This document shows, in pieces, positions 44,871-56,050 of a DNA stretch of 64,000 bases. Each line of letters begins with the position of its first letter. Position 1 is the stretch's first letter. Below the pieces are notes generated by a model, which was not told the DNA's origin, made no database searches, and worked only from the letters and a program-made list of their open reading frames with translations. This DNA comes from [Pseudomonas] carboxydohydrogena (lineage in GTDB: Bacteria > Pseudomonadota > Alphaproteobacteria > Rhizobiales > Xanthobacteraceae): NCBI RefSeq assembly GCF_029030725.1, contig NZ_CP113162.1, forward strand, positions 1,734,501-1,798,500, given 5' to 3'. Made by a program: the position numbers and the translations under genes.

Positions 44871-45710
44871 ATGAAATCCCCGTCGAACCCGACCGACATT
44901 GCCGCCATCCTTGAGGTCATGGCCGCGTTACGAACGCCCGTCACCGGCTGTCCGTGGGATCTGGAGCAGACCTTCGCGACGATCGCGCCCTACACCATCG
45001 AGGAAGCCTACGAAGTGGCGGATGCGATCGCGCGCGGTGACCTCGATGATCTGCGCGAGGAACTGGGCGATCTTCTGCTTCAGGTCGTCTATCACGCGCG
45101 CATGGCCGAGGAACAAGGCGCCTTTGCGTTCCCTGATGTGGTTGCAGCGGTCGTCACCAAGATGGTGCGCCGTCATCCGCATGTATTCGGTGACAAGGCC
45201 GGACGCATGTCGCCCGTCGAGGTGAAAGAAAGCTGGAGCCGGATCAAGGCCGAGGAAAAAGCCGAACGCGCTCTACGCCGTGGCGAGGAGCCTGCGCAGG
45301 CGCTCTCTCTGCTCGCTTCGGTGAAATCCGGACAGCCTGCGCTGGCGCATGCCCTCGCGCTTCAGGAGAAAGCCGGCACGGTTGGATTCGACTGGAACGA
45401 TCCGCGCGCGGTGCTCGCCAAGATCCGTGAGGAGGCCGACGAGATCGAAGCAGCGCTCGATGGCGGCGATGCAAGGGAAATCGCGGCGGAAACCGGTGAT
45501 CTTCTATTCGCCGTGGTCAACCTCGCGCGCCACGCCGCAGTCGATCCGGACATGGCCCTGCGTGCGGCCAGTGCGAAGTTCGAGCGGCGCTTTGGTCATA
45601 TCGAGCAGGAACTGGCGAAAAAAGGCGTGCCGCTTGGGCAGGCGACGCTCGACGACATGGAAGCTCTGTGGCGCGAGGCGAAGTCGCGTGAAAACGGGAG
45701 TGGCGGCTAG
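44871..45710 (+). CDS. mazG: Nucleoside triphosphate pyrophosphohydrolase MazG
   Basis: MazG hydrolyses NTPs to NMPs and pyrophosphate, clearing aberrant nucleotides and, in E. coli, lowering ppGpp. The 279-residue protein has two tandem MazG repeats: the first with CPWDLEQTFATIAPYTIEEAYE and ELGDLLLQVVYHA (EExxE and ExxD metal motifs), the second with IREEADEIEAAL and ETGDLLFAVVNLAR. A basic linker joins them. Length and order match E. coli MazG. It ends two bases before the hflX stop on the other strand. Confidence 0.95.
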   Translation: MKSPSNPTDIAAILEVMAALRTPVTGCPWDLEQTFATIAPYTIEEAYEVADAIARGDLDDLREELGDLLLQVVYHARMAEEQGAFAFPDVVAAVVTKMVRRHPHVFGDKAGRMSPVEVKESWSRIKAEEKAERALRRGEEPAQALSLLASVKSGQPALAHALALQEKAGTVGFDWNDPRAVLAKIREEADEIEAALDGGDAREIAAETGDLLFAVVNLARHAAVDPDMALRAASAKFERRFGHIEQELAKKGVPLGQATLDDMEALWREAKSRENGSGG

Positions 45711-45712
45711 TT

Positions 45713-47104
45713 TCAGTCGCCCTGCTCACGCGGCACCGCGCCGAAACGCGCAATGGCGATATCGCGCTTGGTCTCATCCACGCGGATCACCATGTTGAAA
45801 TGATTTTCATCGAGATGCTTGTCGAGCACCTCGGCATTGCGGTGAATCCAGCTGATGCCTGCGCCATCTGTCGCATCGACGCGAAGATCGAGCGTGAACC
45901 GGGTGGCTGCAAGCCGCTCCTCGATCGCGGCCAGCAATGCGTCGATGCCCTCGCCCGTTTCCGCCGAGACGAGAAAACATGGCCGTTCCGGCGGCCGCCG
46001 CGCGGCGATGCGCGCGAGATTTTCGCGCTCCTCCGGCGAAAACCTGTCGATCTTGTTCCAGACCTCGATCAGGCGATGGCTTGAATCGGTCTCGACGTTC
46101 AACTGCCGCAGCACCTGATCGACATCGCGTTCCTGTGCCTCGGCGTCTTCATGTGAAATGTCGCGGACATGCAGGATCACATCGGCCTCGATGACCTCCT
46201 CCAGCGTGGCGCGGAATGCCGCCACCAGCATGGTCGGCAGGTCGGAGATGAATCCCACGGTGTCCGAGATCATCGCCTTGCCGCCATGCGGCAGCTTGAG
46301 CGCGCGCAAGGTCGGATCGAGGGTGGCGAACAGCATGTCGGCGGCCTGCACGTCCGCGCGCGTCAGGCGGTTGAACAGCGTCGATTTTCCGGCATTGGTG
46401 TAACCGACGAGAGCGACGACACGATACGGCACGCGCTGGCGTCCGGCGCGATGCAGCCGCCGCGTTGCCTGCACCTTCCTCAGGTCGTTCTCAATGCGGG
46501 TGATGCGCTCGCCGATCATGCGGCGGTCGGCCTCGATCTGGGTCTCGCCGGGGCCGCCCATGAATCCGAAGCCGCCGCGCTGGCGCTCCAGATGCGTCCA
46601 TGATCGCACCAGGCGGCTGCGCTGGTAGATCAGATGCGCGAGTTCGACCTGGAGCGTGCCCTCGCGCGTCTTGGCGCGGCGGCCGAAGATTTCGAGGATA
46701 AGCCCGGTGCGGTCCAGCACCTTGACGTTCCATTCCTTCTCGAGATTGCGCTGCTGGATCGGCGATAGCGCGCAATCCATCACCACAAGCTCGACCTCAT
46801 GCGCCTTGATGAGACCGAGGATTTCCTCGACCTTGCCGGTGCCGAGATAGGTCGCGGGCCGAATCTCGGACAGCGGCGCGATCAGGGCTTCGACGACAAC
46901 GAGGTCGATGGCGCGTGCAAGGCCGGCCGCCTCATCGAGGCGGGCCTGCGGATCGCGCACGGCGTCTGTCTGGGAGGAAAGGTCGGCGCCGCCACGCCGC
47001 GCGCGCCGGTATGGGCCGACAACGAGCACCCGGCCCGTCGCGCGTCCCTGTGCCGGTTGCCCCCCCGGCCGATCGGCTGCCCCGCCGAAACTATGCGGGT
47101 CCAA
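45713..47104 (-). CDS. hflX: GTPase HflX
   Basis: HflX is a ribosome-associated GTPase that splits stalled or hibernating ribosomes. The 463-residue protein has an N-terminal nucleotide-binding-like domain, a middle region with GGPGETQIEADRR, and a G domain with GYTNAGKST (G1), DTVGFI (G3), NKID (G4) and VSAETGEG (G5). The only start upstream of the conserved part is a TTG at 47104, 10 bases after the hfq stop with GAGGA upstream, so I keep it. It is the second gene of the hfq-hflX pair. Confidence 0.93.
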   Translation of the reverse strand: MDPHSFGGAADRPGGQPAQGRATGRVLVVGPYRRARRGGADLSSQTDAVRDPQARLDEAAGLARAIDLVVVEALIAPLSEIRPATYLGTGKVEEILGLIKAHEVELVVMDCALSPIQQRNLEKEWNVKVLDRTGLILEIFGRRAKTREGTLQVELAHLIYQRSRLVRSWTHLERQRGGFGFMGGPGETQIEADRRMIGERITRIENDLRKVQATRRLHRAGRQRVPYRVVALVGYTNAGKSTLFNRLTRADVQAADMLFATLDPTLRALKLPHGGKAMISDTVGFISDLPTMLVAAFRATLEEVIEADVILHVRDISHEDAEAQERDVDQVLRQLNVETDSSHRLIEVWNKIDRFSPEERENLARIAARRPPERPCFLVSAETGEGIDALLAAIEERLAATRFTLDLRVDATDGAGISWIHRNAEVLDKHLDENHFNMVIRVDETKRDIAIARFGAVPREQGD

Positions 47105-47113
47105 TCAAGGTCC

Positions 47114-47362
47114 TCAAGCTGGAGCGTCCTCGCCGCCCTCGAACAGCGAGATCGGAGCACCCGGCATGATGGTCGAAATCGCATGCTTGTAGACAAGCTG
47201 CGAATGACCGTCGCGCCGCAGCAGCAGGCAGAAATTGTCGAACCAGGTGACAATGCCCTGCAATTTGACGCCGTTGACGAGGAATATCGTCAGCGGGATC
47301 TTCGATTTGCGAACGTGATTGAGAAAAGTGTCTTGCAGATTCTGTGCGCGATCGGCTGCCAT
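47114..47362 (-). CDS. hfq: RNA chaperone Hfq
   Basis: Hfq forms hexameric rings that pair small RNAs with mRNAs. In the 82-residue protein the Sm1 motif is [18 protein letters not shown] and the Sm2 motif includes YKHAIST, with the lateral-rim arginine region LLRRDG. The short acidic C-terminal tail (FEGGEDAPA) is typical of alphaproteobacterial Hfq. A 171-bp gap to the upstream dat gene leaves room for its own promoter. In alphaproteobacteria Hfq also supports nitrogen-regulatory genes, in keeping with the neighbouring ntr cluster. Confidence 0.97.
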   Translation of the reverse strand: MAADRAQNLQDTFLNHVRKSKIPLTIFLVNGVKLQGIVTWFDNFCLLLRRDGHSQLVYKHAISTIMPGAPISLFEGGEDAPA

Positions 47363-47533
47363 TGTTATTTTTTCCGCAGTCGTAGCTGTTTCTTGTTGTC
47401 TCCCGCCCGCATTCTTGCGGACGGACGCACCCCCTGAGATCCCCCTCCGGGTGTTGCACCGCGATTAAAGGGCAGGCCCAAAGGTTAGGCAAGGCCACAT
47501 CGTAGGCATAACGGCCTAAATCAGCCAAAAATC

Positions 47534-48391
47534 TCAAGAAAACGACGAAAAACCATGGAAATGGTCGCGCAGCTTCAGGGCAATCGGCCCCGGAGCGCCG
47601 GTTCCGACCGGCTTCCCGTCGATCTTCACCACCGGCATCACGATCTGGGTGGACGCGGTGACGAACGCCTCGGCCGCTTCATGGGCCTCTGCCGCTGTGA
47701 AGGGGCGTTCCTCCAGCCGGATTTGAAGGGCGGCCAGCACCTCCATCAGCACCGCGCGGGTAATGCCGGGCAGGATGCCGCTTTCGGCCGAGCGCGTAAC
47801 CACGGTGCCCGCTTTGGTAACAATCCATGCGTTGCTGGACGAGCCCTCGGTGACACAACCATCGGAACCAACGAACCACGCTTCATAGGCGCCCTGCTCC
47901 TTGGCCTGCTGCTTGGCGAGCACGTTCGGCAGCAGCGACACCGATTTGATATCGACGCGCGGCCAGCGGTTTTCCGGCACGGTGATGACAGCGATGCCCT
48001 TGGCCGCCATGGCCTGATTCTTCTCGAAGTTCAGGCTTTTCGCGGTGATCGTCAGGCTCGGCTTGACTGCGGGAGACGGGAAGGCGTGATCGCGGTGGGC
48101 GACGCCGCGCGTGATCTGAAGATAGATCAGGCCGTAATGGACGCGGTTGCGACGAACGACTTCATGCATCACGGCCGCAAGCGCTGCCTCCCCCATCGGC
48201 ATTGCAATGCGGATTTCGCTGAGCGAACGCTTCAGCCGCGCCATGTGCCGGGGCAGATCGACCAGCGATCCGTTGCGGATTTCGCAGACCTCATAGACGC
48301 CGTCGGAAAACTGGTAGCCGCGGTCCTCGATATTGACGGCTGCATCGCGCAGATCGCAATAGCGGCCGTTGACGTAAGCAATGCGCGCCAT
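47534..48391 (-). CDS. dat: D-amino-acid transaminase (class IV PLP enzyme)
   Basis: The 285-residue fold-IV aminotransferase interconverts D-alanine/2-oxoglutarate and D-glutamate/pyruvate for peptidoglycan precursors. It opens with VNGRYCDLRDAAVNIEDRGYQF, here seen as INIEDRGYQF-like text (VNIEDRGYQFSDGVYE), carries the Schiff-base lysine in DIKSVSLLPNVLAK (about residue 150), and ends the site with SSSNAWIV. It resembles Bacillus D-alanine transaminase more than IlvE or PabC. It starts 3 bp after the ntrX stop, so it is read as part of the ntr transcript, a conserved arrangement in this family. Confidence 0.9.
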   Translation of the reverse strand: MARIAYVNGRYCDLRDAAVNIEDRGYQFSDGVYEVCEIRNGSLVDLPRHMARLKRSLSEIRIAMPMGEAALAAVMHEVVRRNRVHYGLIYLQITRGVAHRDHAFPSPAVKPSLTITAKSLNFEKNQAMAAKGIAVITVPENRWPRVDIKSVSLLPNVLAKQQAKEQGAYEAWFVGSDGCVTEGSSSNAWIVTKAGTVVTRSAESGILPGITRAVLMEVLAALQIRLEERPFTAAEAHEAAEAFVTASTQIVMPVVKIDGKPVGTGAPGPIALKLRDHFHGFSSFS

Positions 48392-48394
48392 CGG

Positions 48395-49765
48395 TCAGCC
48401 GACTCCCAGCGCCTTGAGCTTGCGATGAAGTGCCGACCGCTCCATGCCGACGAATTCCGCCGTGCGCGAAATGTTGCCGGAGAAGCGGCTGATCTGGGCG
48501 ATCAGATAGTCGCGCTCGAACACTTCGCGGGCCTCGCGCAGCGGCAGTCCCATGATGTGTTCGCCGTTCACGCCGGTCGGCATCGCCGGAATCATCGAGC
48601 CTACATCCTGCGGCAGCATGTCGGCGGTGATCGTCGCCTCCGGCTCGCCGCCGGCCAAAATCATCACGCGCTCGATGTTGTTGCGCAACTGGCGCACGTT
48701 GCCCGGCCAGACATGCGATTGCAGCACCGCCATCGCGTCCTCGCCGATCTTGCGTTTCGGCAGGCCCGTGGTGCTCGAAATCTGGTCCATGAAATAATCG
48801 ACGAGTTCGGGAATGTCCTCGCGACGCTCGGCCAGCGGTGGCACCCGGATAGGCACCACCGAAAGGCGGTGATAGAGGTCTTCGCGGAAACGTCCTTCCG
48901 CGATCTCCGCTTCCAGATTGCGCGAGGTGGACGAGATGATGCGGACATCGACATTCACCTTGGTCGTGCCGCCCGCGCGCTGGAAGGTCTGATCCACCAG
49001 CACGCGCAGAATCTTGTTCTGCGTCTCGCGCGGCATGTCGGCGATTTCGTCGATGAACAGCGTCCCGCCATGCGCCTCCTCGAGCGCGCCCGCCTTGCGG
49101 CCGGTCTCGCCATCGGCGAGTTCGACGCCGAACAGCTCGACTTCCATCCGCTCCGGCGTGATCGCGGCCGCGTTGATGACGACGAACGGGCCCGATGCGC
49201 GGCTCGACAGATTGTGCAGCGTGCGCGCGACCAGTTCCTTGCCTGCGCCAGACGGTCCCACGATCATGATACGGCTGTTGGCCTTGCCCGCGCGATCGAT
49301 GGTCTGGCGCAACTGGTTCATGCAGGGCGACTTGCCGACCAGCGAGCCGGAGGATGGCGCGAGCTGTTTCAATTCGCGGACTTCGCGCTTGAGCCGCGAA
49401 TTCTCCAGTGCGCGGGTCGCGACCAGTACCAGCCGGTCGGCCTTGAAGGGCTTTTCGATGAAGTCGTAGGCGCCGCGCTTGATCGCCGCGACAGCGGTTT
49501 CGATGTTGCCGTGACCGGAGATCATCACGATCGGCACATCGGTATGATCTTTCTTGATCTGTTCGAGCAGTTGCAATCCGTCAAGCTTGCTGCCCTGCAT
49601 CCAGATGTCGAGGAAGATCAGGTTTGGCCGACGAGTGGATATTTCCGCCAGCGCGGTGTCGCTGTCGCGCGCGGTTCGCGTCTTGTATCCCTCGTCGTCG
49701 AGAATGCCGGCGACGAGGTCGCGGATGTCGGCTTCGTCGTCAACGATCAGAATGTCATTCGCCAT
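48395..49765 (-). CDS. ntrX: NtrX response regulator (atypical, no GAFTGA loop)
   Basis: NtrX is the partner of sensor kinase NtrY in nitrogen, redox and envelope control. The 456-residue protein has a receiver domain (acidic DDE, phospho-site Asp53 in FLDIWM, Lys in EKPF), an AAA+ central domain with Walker A GPSGAGKE and Walker B GGTLFIDEIADMP, and a C-terminal Fis-type helix-turn-helix (GNISRTAEFVGMERSAL). Where sigma-54 activators have GAFTGA it reads GETGRKAGALEE, so a sigma-54 contact loop is missing. It overlaps the ntrY end by 11 bp. Confidence 0.95.
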   Translation of the reverse strand: MANDILIVDDEADIRDLVAGILDDEGYKTRTARDSDTALAEISTRRPNLIFLDIWMQGSKLDGLQLLEQIKKDHTDVPIVMISGHGNIETAVAAIKRGAYDFIEKPFKADRLVLVATRALENSRLKREVRELKQLAPSSGSLVGKSPCMNQLRQTIDRAGKANSRIMIVGPSGAGKELVARTLHNLSSRASGPFVVINAAAITPERMEVELFGVELADGETGRKAGALEEAHGGTLFIDEIADMPRETQNKILRVLVDQTFQRAGGTTKVNVDVRIISSTSRNLEAEIAEGRFREDLYHRLSVVPIRVPPLAERREDIPELVDYFMDQISSTTGLPKRKIGEDAMAVLQSHVWPGNVRQLRNNIERVMILAGGEPEATITADMLPQDVGSMIPAMPTGVNGEHIMGLPLREAREVFERDYLIAQISRFSGNISRTAEFVGMERSALHRKLKALGVG

Positions 49766-52034
49766 GGGTTGCTTCCGCTGTTTCTGTCTTTTGTGGCGTA
49801 TCGCTGGTCTTTACGTCGGTGTCTTTCGCGCGACCTGAGACGGCAAAGCGCAGCCTTACCCACGCGCCCCTCTGCCCCGGCCTGATGTTGGAGGCATCGT
49901 TCAATTCGATCTTGCCGCCATGATCCTCAAGTACGCGCCCGACGATAGCGAGGCCGAGGCCGGTGCCCTTCTCGCGTGTGGTCACGTAAGGCTCGAGCAG
50001 CCGGGCGCGGCTTTCCTTGGGCAGGCCGACGCCGTTGTCGATGACGTCGATGATGATGTCGTCATCCTCCTGCGCGGCCGTGACATCGATCCGTCCCTTG
50101 CCGAGTTCTTCCTGTGGCACCGCGCCGATCGCCTCAGTGGCGTTCTTGATGATGTTGGTCAGGGCCTGCGAGATCAGCCGCCGGTCGAAATGAGCCCGCA
50201 TCGGGTCTTGCTTGATGTCGGCCTCGATATCGATATCGGGATGGCCGACCCGCATCAGGAACACGGCCTGCCGCACGGTGTCGGCGACGTCCTCGCCCTC
50301 GATCACGGGCTTCGGCATTCGCGCGAACTTGGAGAACTCGTCCACCATGCGGCGGATGTCATCGACCTGCCGCACGATGGTGTCGGTGCACTGGTCGAAC
50401 ACCGCGCGATCCTCGACGATGGTCTTGCCGAACTTGCGGCGGATGCGTTCCGCCGACAACTGGATCGGCGTCAATGGATTCTTGATTTCGTGCGCGATGC
50501 GCCGTGCCACGTCCGCCCATGCGGAAGTGCGCTGCGCCGACACCAGCTCGGTGATGTCGTCGAGCGTGATGATGTAGCCTTCCTGCGCCTGCCCCGATTG
50601 CTCGGCGGTGATACGGACGGAGAGATTGCGCGCGACACCCGCGCGGTTGATCTCGATCTCGCCTTGCAACAGGCGATGCGAGCCGCTCCTGGCGTTCGCC
50701 ATCAATTCGTTCAGTTCGGGCACAACCTCGGACAGTGGATGGTTGACCGCTTCGGTCTCAACAAGGCCAATCAGTTTTTCCGCCGACCGGTTGAGAATGC
50801 CGATCCTGCCTTCGCTATCGACGCCGATGATGCCCGCGCTCGCTGACGACAGCACGGCTTCGATGAAGCGGCGGCGACTGTCGATCATGTTGCTGGCGCT
50901 CACAAGCTCGTCGCGCTGGGTGCGCAGCTCCTGCGTCATCTTGTTGAAGGTTTCGCCGAGGTTGGCGAGATCGCCCTCGGACTTGATCACCGGCACCTGA
51001 ACGTGCAGGTCGCCGGTCGAAACCAGATTGGCGGCGCTCATCAGCCGCCGGATCGGCGCCACCAGACGGTTCGAGAAATTCAGGCCGATCACCACGGCCG
51101 ACATCAGCACCGTCAGGGCGATCACGGTGAACATCAGCGCGAAGGCGACCTGAATGCCGAGCTTGCGCGATTCAAGCTCGCTATATTCGGCGACGCTCGC
51201 CTGCGTTTGCCGCAACTGCGCGACAACGCGCGGATCGAGCAGCCGCGCCACATACAGGAACGTATCCTGAAACGCGCGTAGCCGGATCACCGCCGCGACA
51301 TAGTTCTGCTGGATGAAAACACCGATCTGCGGGTCGTCCTCGGTGACGTTCGTGAGAAAATCCGGCGCTGGCGTGGTAAAGGTCTGGGTAATGCCGTTGG
51401 CGGCGGTCTCGAGAACATTGCTGTCCTTGTCGATGATCATCGCGCCCGGCAAATCGCGTGCTCTCGCGTTTTGTGTCAGCACGTTGCGGAAGCTCTGGCG
51501 GTCCTGATCCCACAACGGCCGCGCGTTGTTGAGGTCGTTGGCCATGCCGAGCACGTCGCCACGGATCAACTGGGCGTGCTCGTACAGATAGGCGTTGGCA
51601 ATCGTCAGCGAATTCTGGATCACGGCCTTGGTCGGGCCGGAAAACAATCGGTCGAGGCCGCGGTCGAGCGTGACGTTGGCGACGATCGAGACCAGCACGG
51701 CCGGAAGAACCGCGATGACCGAAAACAGCGCCACGATCTGAACGTGGAGGCGCGCCGCCGCCCGTCCCCGCCGCCGTGCCTGGATCACCAGCCAGATTTC
51801 CCGCCCGATGATCAGCAGCAGCAGCAGGATGGTCGCTGCGTTGATCAGAAGGAAACCGATCACGACCTCATGGGTCGGCGTGATCGGCGTGAGGCCGGTC
51901 AGCACCACGAAAGTGAGAAACGCGGAGATCAACGCCAGCGCGACCGCGACCGGCATCAGCAGCCAGCGCAGCCGCCTGCCCTGCGGCTCGGCAAAGCGGG
52001 GTTCGATCGAGGCCGAGGTCTCCGACGCGGTCAT
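49755..52034 (-). CDS. ntrY: Sensor histidine kinase NtrY
   Basis: The 759-residue membrane kinase phosphorylates NtrX. From the N terminus it has a pair of close membrane helices (about residues 25-95), a third, an extracytoplasmic region (to about 295), a further helix, HAMP, a PAS domain (GIIGVDSEGRIGILN), the phospho-acceptor helix ([18 protein letters not shown]) and the ATPase domain with the N-box and GTGLGLAIV. In relatives the PAS domain senses redox state. The stop overlaps ntrX by 11 bp. No good Shine-Dalgarno precedes the ATG at 52034. Confidence 0.95.
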   Translation of the reverse strand: MTASETSASIEPRFAEPQGRRLRWLLMPVAVALALISAFLTFVVLTGLTPITPTHEVVIGFLLINAATILLLLLIIGREIWLVIQARRRGRAAARLHVQIVALFSVIAVLPAVLVSIVANVTLDRGLDRLFSGPTKAVIQNSLTIANAYLYEHAQLIRGDVLGMANDLNNARPLWDQDRQSFRNVLTQNARARDLPGAMIIDKDSNVLETAANGITQTFTTPAPDFLTNVTEDDPQIGVFIQQNYVAAVIRLRAFQDTFLYVARLLDPRVVAQLRQTQASVAEYSELESRKLGIQVAFALMFTVIALTVLMSAVVIGLNFSNRLVAPIRRLMSAANLVSTGDLHVQVPVIKSEGDLANLGETFNKMTQELRTQRDELVSASNMIDSRRRFIEAVLSSASAGIIGVDSEGRIGILNRSAEKLIGLVETEAVNHPLSEVVPELNELMANARSGSHRLLQGEIEINRAGVARNLSVRITAEQSGQAQEGYIITLDDITELVSAQRTSAWADVARRIAHEIKNPLTPIQLSAERIRRKFGKTIVEDRAVFDQCTDTIVRQVDDIRRMVDEFSKFARMPKPVIEGEDVADTVRQAVFLMRVGHPDIDIEADIKQDPMRAHFDRRLISQALTNIIKNATEAIGAVPQEELGKGRIDVTAAQEDDDIIIDVIDNGVGLPKESRARLLEPYVTTREKGTGLGLAIVGRVLEDHGGKIELNDASNIRPGQRGAWVRLRFAVSGRAKDTDVKTSDTPQKTETAEATHGE

Positions 52035-52061
52035 GCCCGATGATGCAAGAGGAGATAAATC

Positions 52062-52080
52062 GATGCGGCATTACCGCATC
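52062..52080. repeat. Inverted repeat in the ntrC-ntrY gap
   Basis: GATGCGG (52062-52068) and CCGCATC (52074-52080) are perfect 7-bp arms around CATTA, about 30 bp upstream of ntrY. It could be a leader hairpin or an operator within the ntrY promoter region. Confidence 0.4.
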
Positions 52081-52138
52081 AGTGATGCATTCATATCACA
52101 ATGTTGCCGAATTGCGACAATTCCTAGGCGTGCCCGTA

Positions 52139-52170
52139 GGCGATTTTGCCCTATCCAATGGCAAAATGCC
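52139..52170 (-). terminator. Hairpin after ntrC
   Basis: GGCGATTTTGCC (52139-52150) and GGCAAAATGCC (52160-52170) pair with a single bulge around a 9-nt loop, beginning 16 bp after the ntrC stop on the minus strand. No T run follows. It may divide a dusB-ntrBC message from ntrYX. Confidence 0.5.
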
Positions 52171-52185
52171 CCGGGTGAGAGACGC

Positions 52186-53631
<1,446 letters not shown>

Positions 53632-53640
53632 GGGTCTTCC

Positions 53641-54798
53641 TCATGTGGCGCTATCGCGTCTGGAGGCCGTTCCCGCGGCTTCCCCGTCGCTATGGGGTTG
53701 GGTTGAGTTGAACATCGGCAGCAGCACGCGGAAGATCGTCTTCCTCGGCTGAGATTCACATTCGATAATGCCGCCATGGTCGCCGACGATCTTGGCGACC
53801 AGTGCGAGGCCAAGCCCGCTGCCGGTCGGCTTGGTCGTCACGAACGGATCGAACAGGTTCGGCAACAGATCGTCCGGTACGCCGTGGCCGTTGTCGCGCA
53901 CGCAGAACTCCAGCGGCAACGATACGCGGGTCGCCTTGCCGGGGATCGACAGGCGCACGCCGGGGCGGAAGGCCGTGGTGAGCGCGATTTCCGGCTCATC
54001 GACATCGGCAACCGCCTCGGCGGCGTTCTTCACCAGATTGAGGAAGACCTGAATCAACTGGTCCTGATTGGCGAGGACCGGCGGCAGCGAGGGATCGTAA
54101 TCCTCGATGAAACGGATGTTGCGTGCGAAGCCGGACTGCGCGAGCCGCTTCACATGATCGAGCACCGAGTGGATGTTGACCGGCCCGCGCGCGACGGGGC
54201 GCTCGTCACCGAACACTTCCATGCGATCCACGAGCGTGACGATACGGTCGGCTTCGTCGCAGATCAGCCGCGTCAGCGACCGATCCTCGGGCGTCGCCGC
54301 CTGCTCCAGAAGCTGCGCCGCGCCGCGAATGCCTGACAGAGGGTTTTTGATCTCGTGCGCCAGCATCGCGGCGAGCGCGGTGACCGATCGGGCAGCGCTG
54401 CGATGGGTCAACTGCCGGTCCATCTTGTCGGCGATGGTGCGGCCCTGAAGCATGACGACGATATGCCCCGGCCGCTCCGGCAGGGGCGCCACGTGAATAT
54501 CGACCTGCCGGTCGGCGCCGATGCGCGGCGTCGAGAGATCGACCTTGTATTCGTTGACGGCGTTGCCGTCGCGGCGGACCTGTTCGATCAGCCCGAGCAG
54601 CGGACTGCCGAAGGGGATGAAATCTTTCAGCGACAGGCGCTTGAGGTGCTGGATCGAGGTTTCGAAGAAGGCTTCCGCCGCCATGTTGGCGTCGGCCACC
54701 CGCCCGTCGGGCGCGACCAGCATCACCGGATTAGGCAGCGCGTTCAGCATCGCTTCGCTGATGCCATTGACCGTATGCTCGCCCGCCGCGACGCTCAT
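53641..54798 (-). CDS. ntrB: Nitrogen sensor kinase NtrB
   Basis: NtrB phosphorylates or dephosphorylates NtrC according to PII signals. The 385-residue cytoplasmic kinase has a PAS domain ([16 protein letters not shown]), the phospho-acceptor helix ([17 protein letters not shown]), the N-box ([13 protein letters not shown]) and G-boxes ([17 protein letters not shown]). No membrane helix is present. Its ATG overlaps the stop of dusB (ATGA) and ntrC follows after 9 bp, so dusB-ntrB-ntrC are co-translated in sequence. Confidence 0.96.
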   Translation of the reverse strand: MSVAAGEHTVNGISEAMLNALPNPVMLVAPDGRVADANMAAEAFFETSIQHLKRLSLKDFIPFGSPLLGLIEQVRRDGNAVNEYKVDLSTPRIGADRQVDIHVAPLPERPGHIVVMLQGRTIADKMDRQLTHRSAARSVTALAAMLAHEIKNPLSGIRGAAQLLEQAATPEDRSLTRLICDEADRIVTLVDRMEVFGDERPVARGPVNIHSVLDHVKRLAQSGFARNIRFIEDYDPSLPPVLANQDQLIQVFLNLVKNAAEAVADVDEPEIALTTAFRPGVRLSIPGKATRVSLPLEFCVRDNGHGVPDDLLPNLFDPFVTTKPTGSGLGLALVAKIVGDHGGIIECESQPRKTIFRVLLPMFNSTQPHSDGEAAGTASRRDSAT

Positions 54799-55829
54799 GC
54801 TGCCGCGCTCCGTGCAAATGCATTGAAGGCCCGGTCGAGCATGGCGTGAACGTCATCGGGCCGCTCGCTGGTGAGAATCTTCCCGCGCCATGCCTTCAAT
54901 GCATCGGCGCCCGCGCCCGCTCCCTCCTCGGCGACATCAAGGCCCCAGCCGAGATGCTTGCGGGCATGACGCAGCCCGATGCGCGCGCCGTAATGGGAAA
55001 GAATGTCGTCGTAAAGCGTGCGCAGATAGCCGAGCTGCACGTCGAGCGCCGGATCGGTTTCCGCCGCACCGCCCGCCAACTGCCGCGCGATCTGTCCGGG
55101 AAGCCACGGGCGGCCCTGCGCGCCACGGCCGATCATCACCGCGTCCGCGCCGGATTCCGCAAGCGCCGCCACGGCATCTTCGTAACTGGCGATATCGCCG
55201 TTGACGACGAGCGGAATGCTGATCGCATCGCGCACGGCACGCACCGCGTTCCAGTCGGCCTCGCCCTTGTAGAACTGGCAGCGGGTGCGGCCATGCACCG
55301 TCACCATCCGGATGCCGGCCGCTTCGGCACGCCGTGCGAGTTCAGGCGCATTGAGCGAAGCGTGATCCCAGCCGAGCCGCATCTTCAGCGTCACCGGGAT
55401 TTTCACTGCCGCGATGGTCGCCTCGATCAGCGTCATGGCATGATCGAGATCGCGCATCAGCGCCGAGCCGGACTGTCCGCCGGTGACGTGCCGCGCGGGG
55501 CAGCCCATGTTGATGTCGATGATGTCGGCGCCGCCGCTCTCGGCAATGCGTGCGCCTTCCGCCATCCATTTGGCCTCGCAGCCCGCAAGCTGAACGACAT
55601 GAGGCCCGATACCGCTCGCCTCGCAGCGCAGAACCGACATCGCCCGCCCGCGCGCGAGATCGTCGCTCGCCGTCATCTCCGACACGACAAGGCCCGCTCC
55701 GAGCCGGGCCGCGATACGCCGCAACGGCGCATCGGTGATGCCGGACATAGGCGCCAGCAACACGCGATTGGCGATGTCGATATCGCCAATTCGAAGGCCT
55801 TTGACGATGGGAGTCGGTTCGACAGGCAA
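54795..55829 (-). CDS. dusB: tRNA-dihydrouridine synthase DusB (NifR3)
   Basis: The flavin enzyme reduces uridine to dihydrouridine in tRNA D-loops. The 344-residue TIM-barrel protein has [15 protein letters not shown] (FMN site), NMGCPARHV with the catalytic Cys, [18 protein letters not shown], and [11 protein letters not shown]. It was first named nifR3 because it sits ahead of ntrBC in Rhodobacter and rhizobia, as here. It overlaps ntrB by 4 bp. The 221 bp between it and ispDF is the promoter region for both divergent units. Confidence 0.95.
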   Translation of the reverse strand: MPVEPTPIVKGLRIGDIDIANRVLLAPMSGITDAPLRRIAARLGAGLVVSEMTASDDLARGRAMSVLRCEASGIGPHVVQLAGCEAKWMAEGARIAESGGADIIDINMGCPARHVTGGQSGSALMRDLDHAMTLIEATIAAVKIPVTLKMRLGWDHASLNAPELARRAEAAGIRMVTVHGRTRCQFYKGEADWNAVRAVRDAISIPLVVNGDIASYEDAVAALAESGADAVMIGRGAQGRPWLPGQIARQLAGGAAETDPALDVQLGYLRTLYDDILSHYGARIGLRHARKHLGWGLDVAEEGAGAGADALKAWRGKILTSERPDDVHAMLDRAFNAFARSAAA

Positions 55830-56050
55830 CGCGGTCTTTCCGTTGGCAAAGGGCCGGTAATGATCCGCATATTAAATAAGCAAATCACCCTACTGCCTAG
55901 ATATTAGACAAAACCATTCAAAACACAAGTGCGGCGCAACATTTTAGCAGGCGGTTGCAAGGCGAAGGCTCAGAAAGGGAACAAAGCCTCCGAATCCGGA
56001 CCGGCCTGTGCTAAGGAGCGGCCCAACCCTCATTTTCCGTTGTGAGTTCA

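Noticed and set aside
47555-49885. A 776-codon plus-strand frame opposite dat and ntrX
   Set aside because: It crosses two well-supported minus-strand genes, with His/Arg-rich low-information sequence and no motif.
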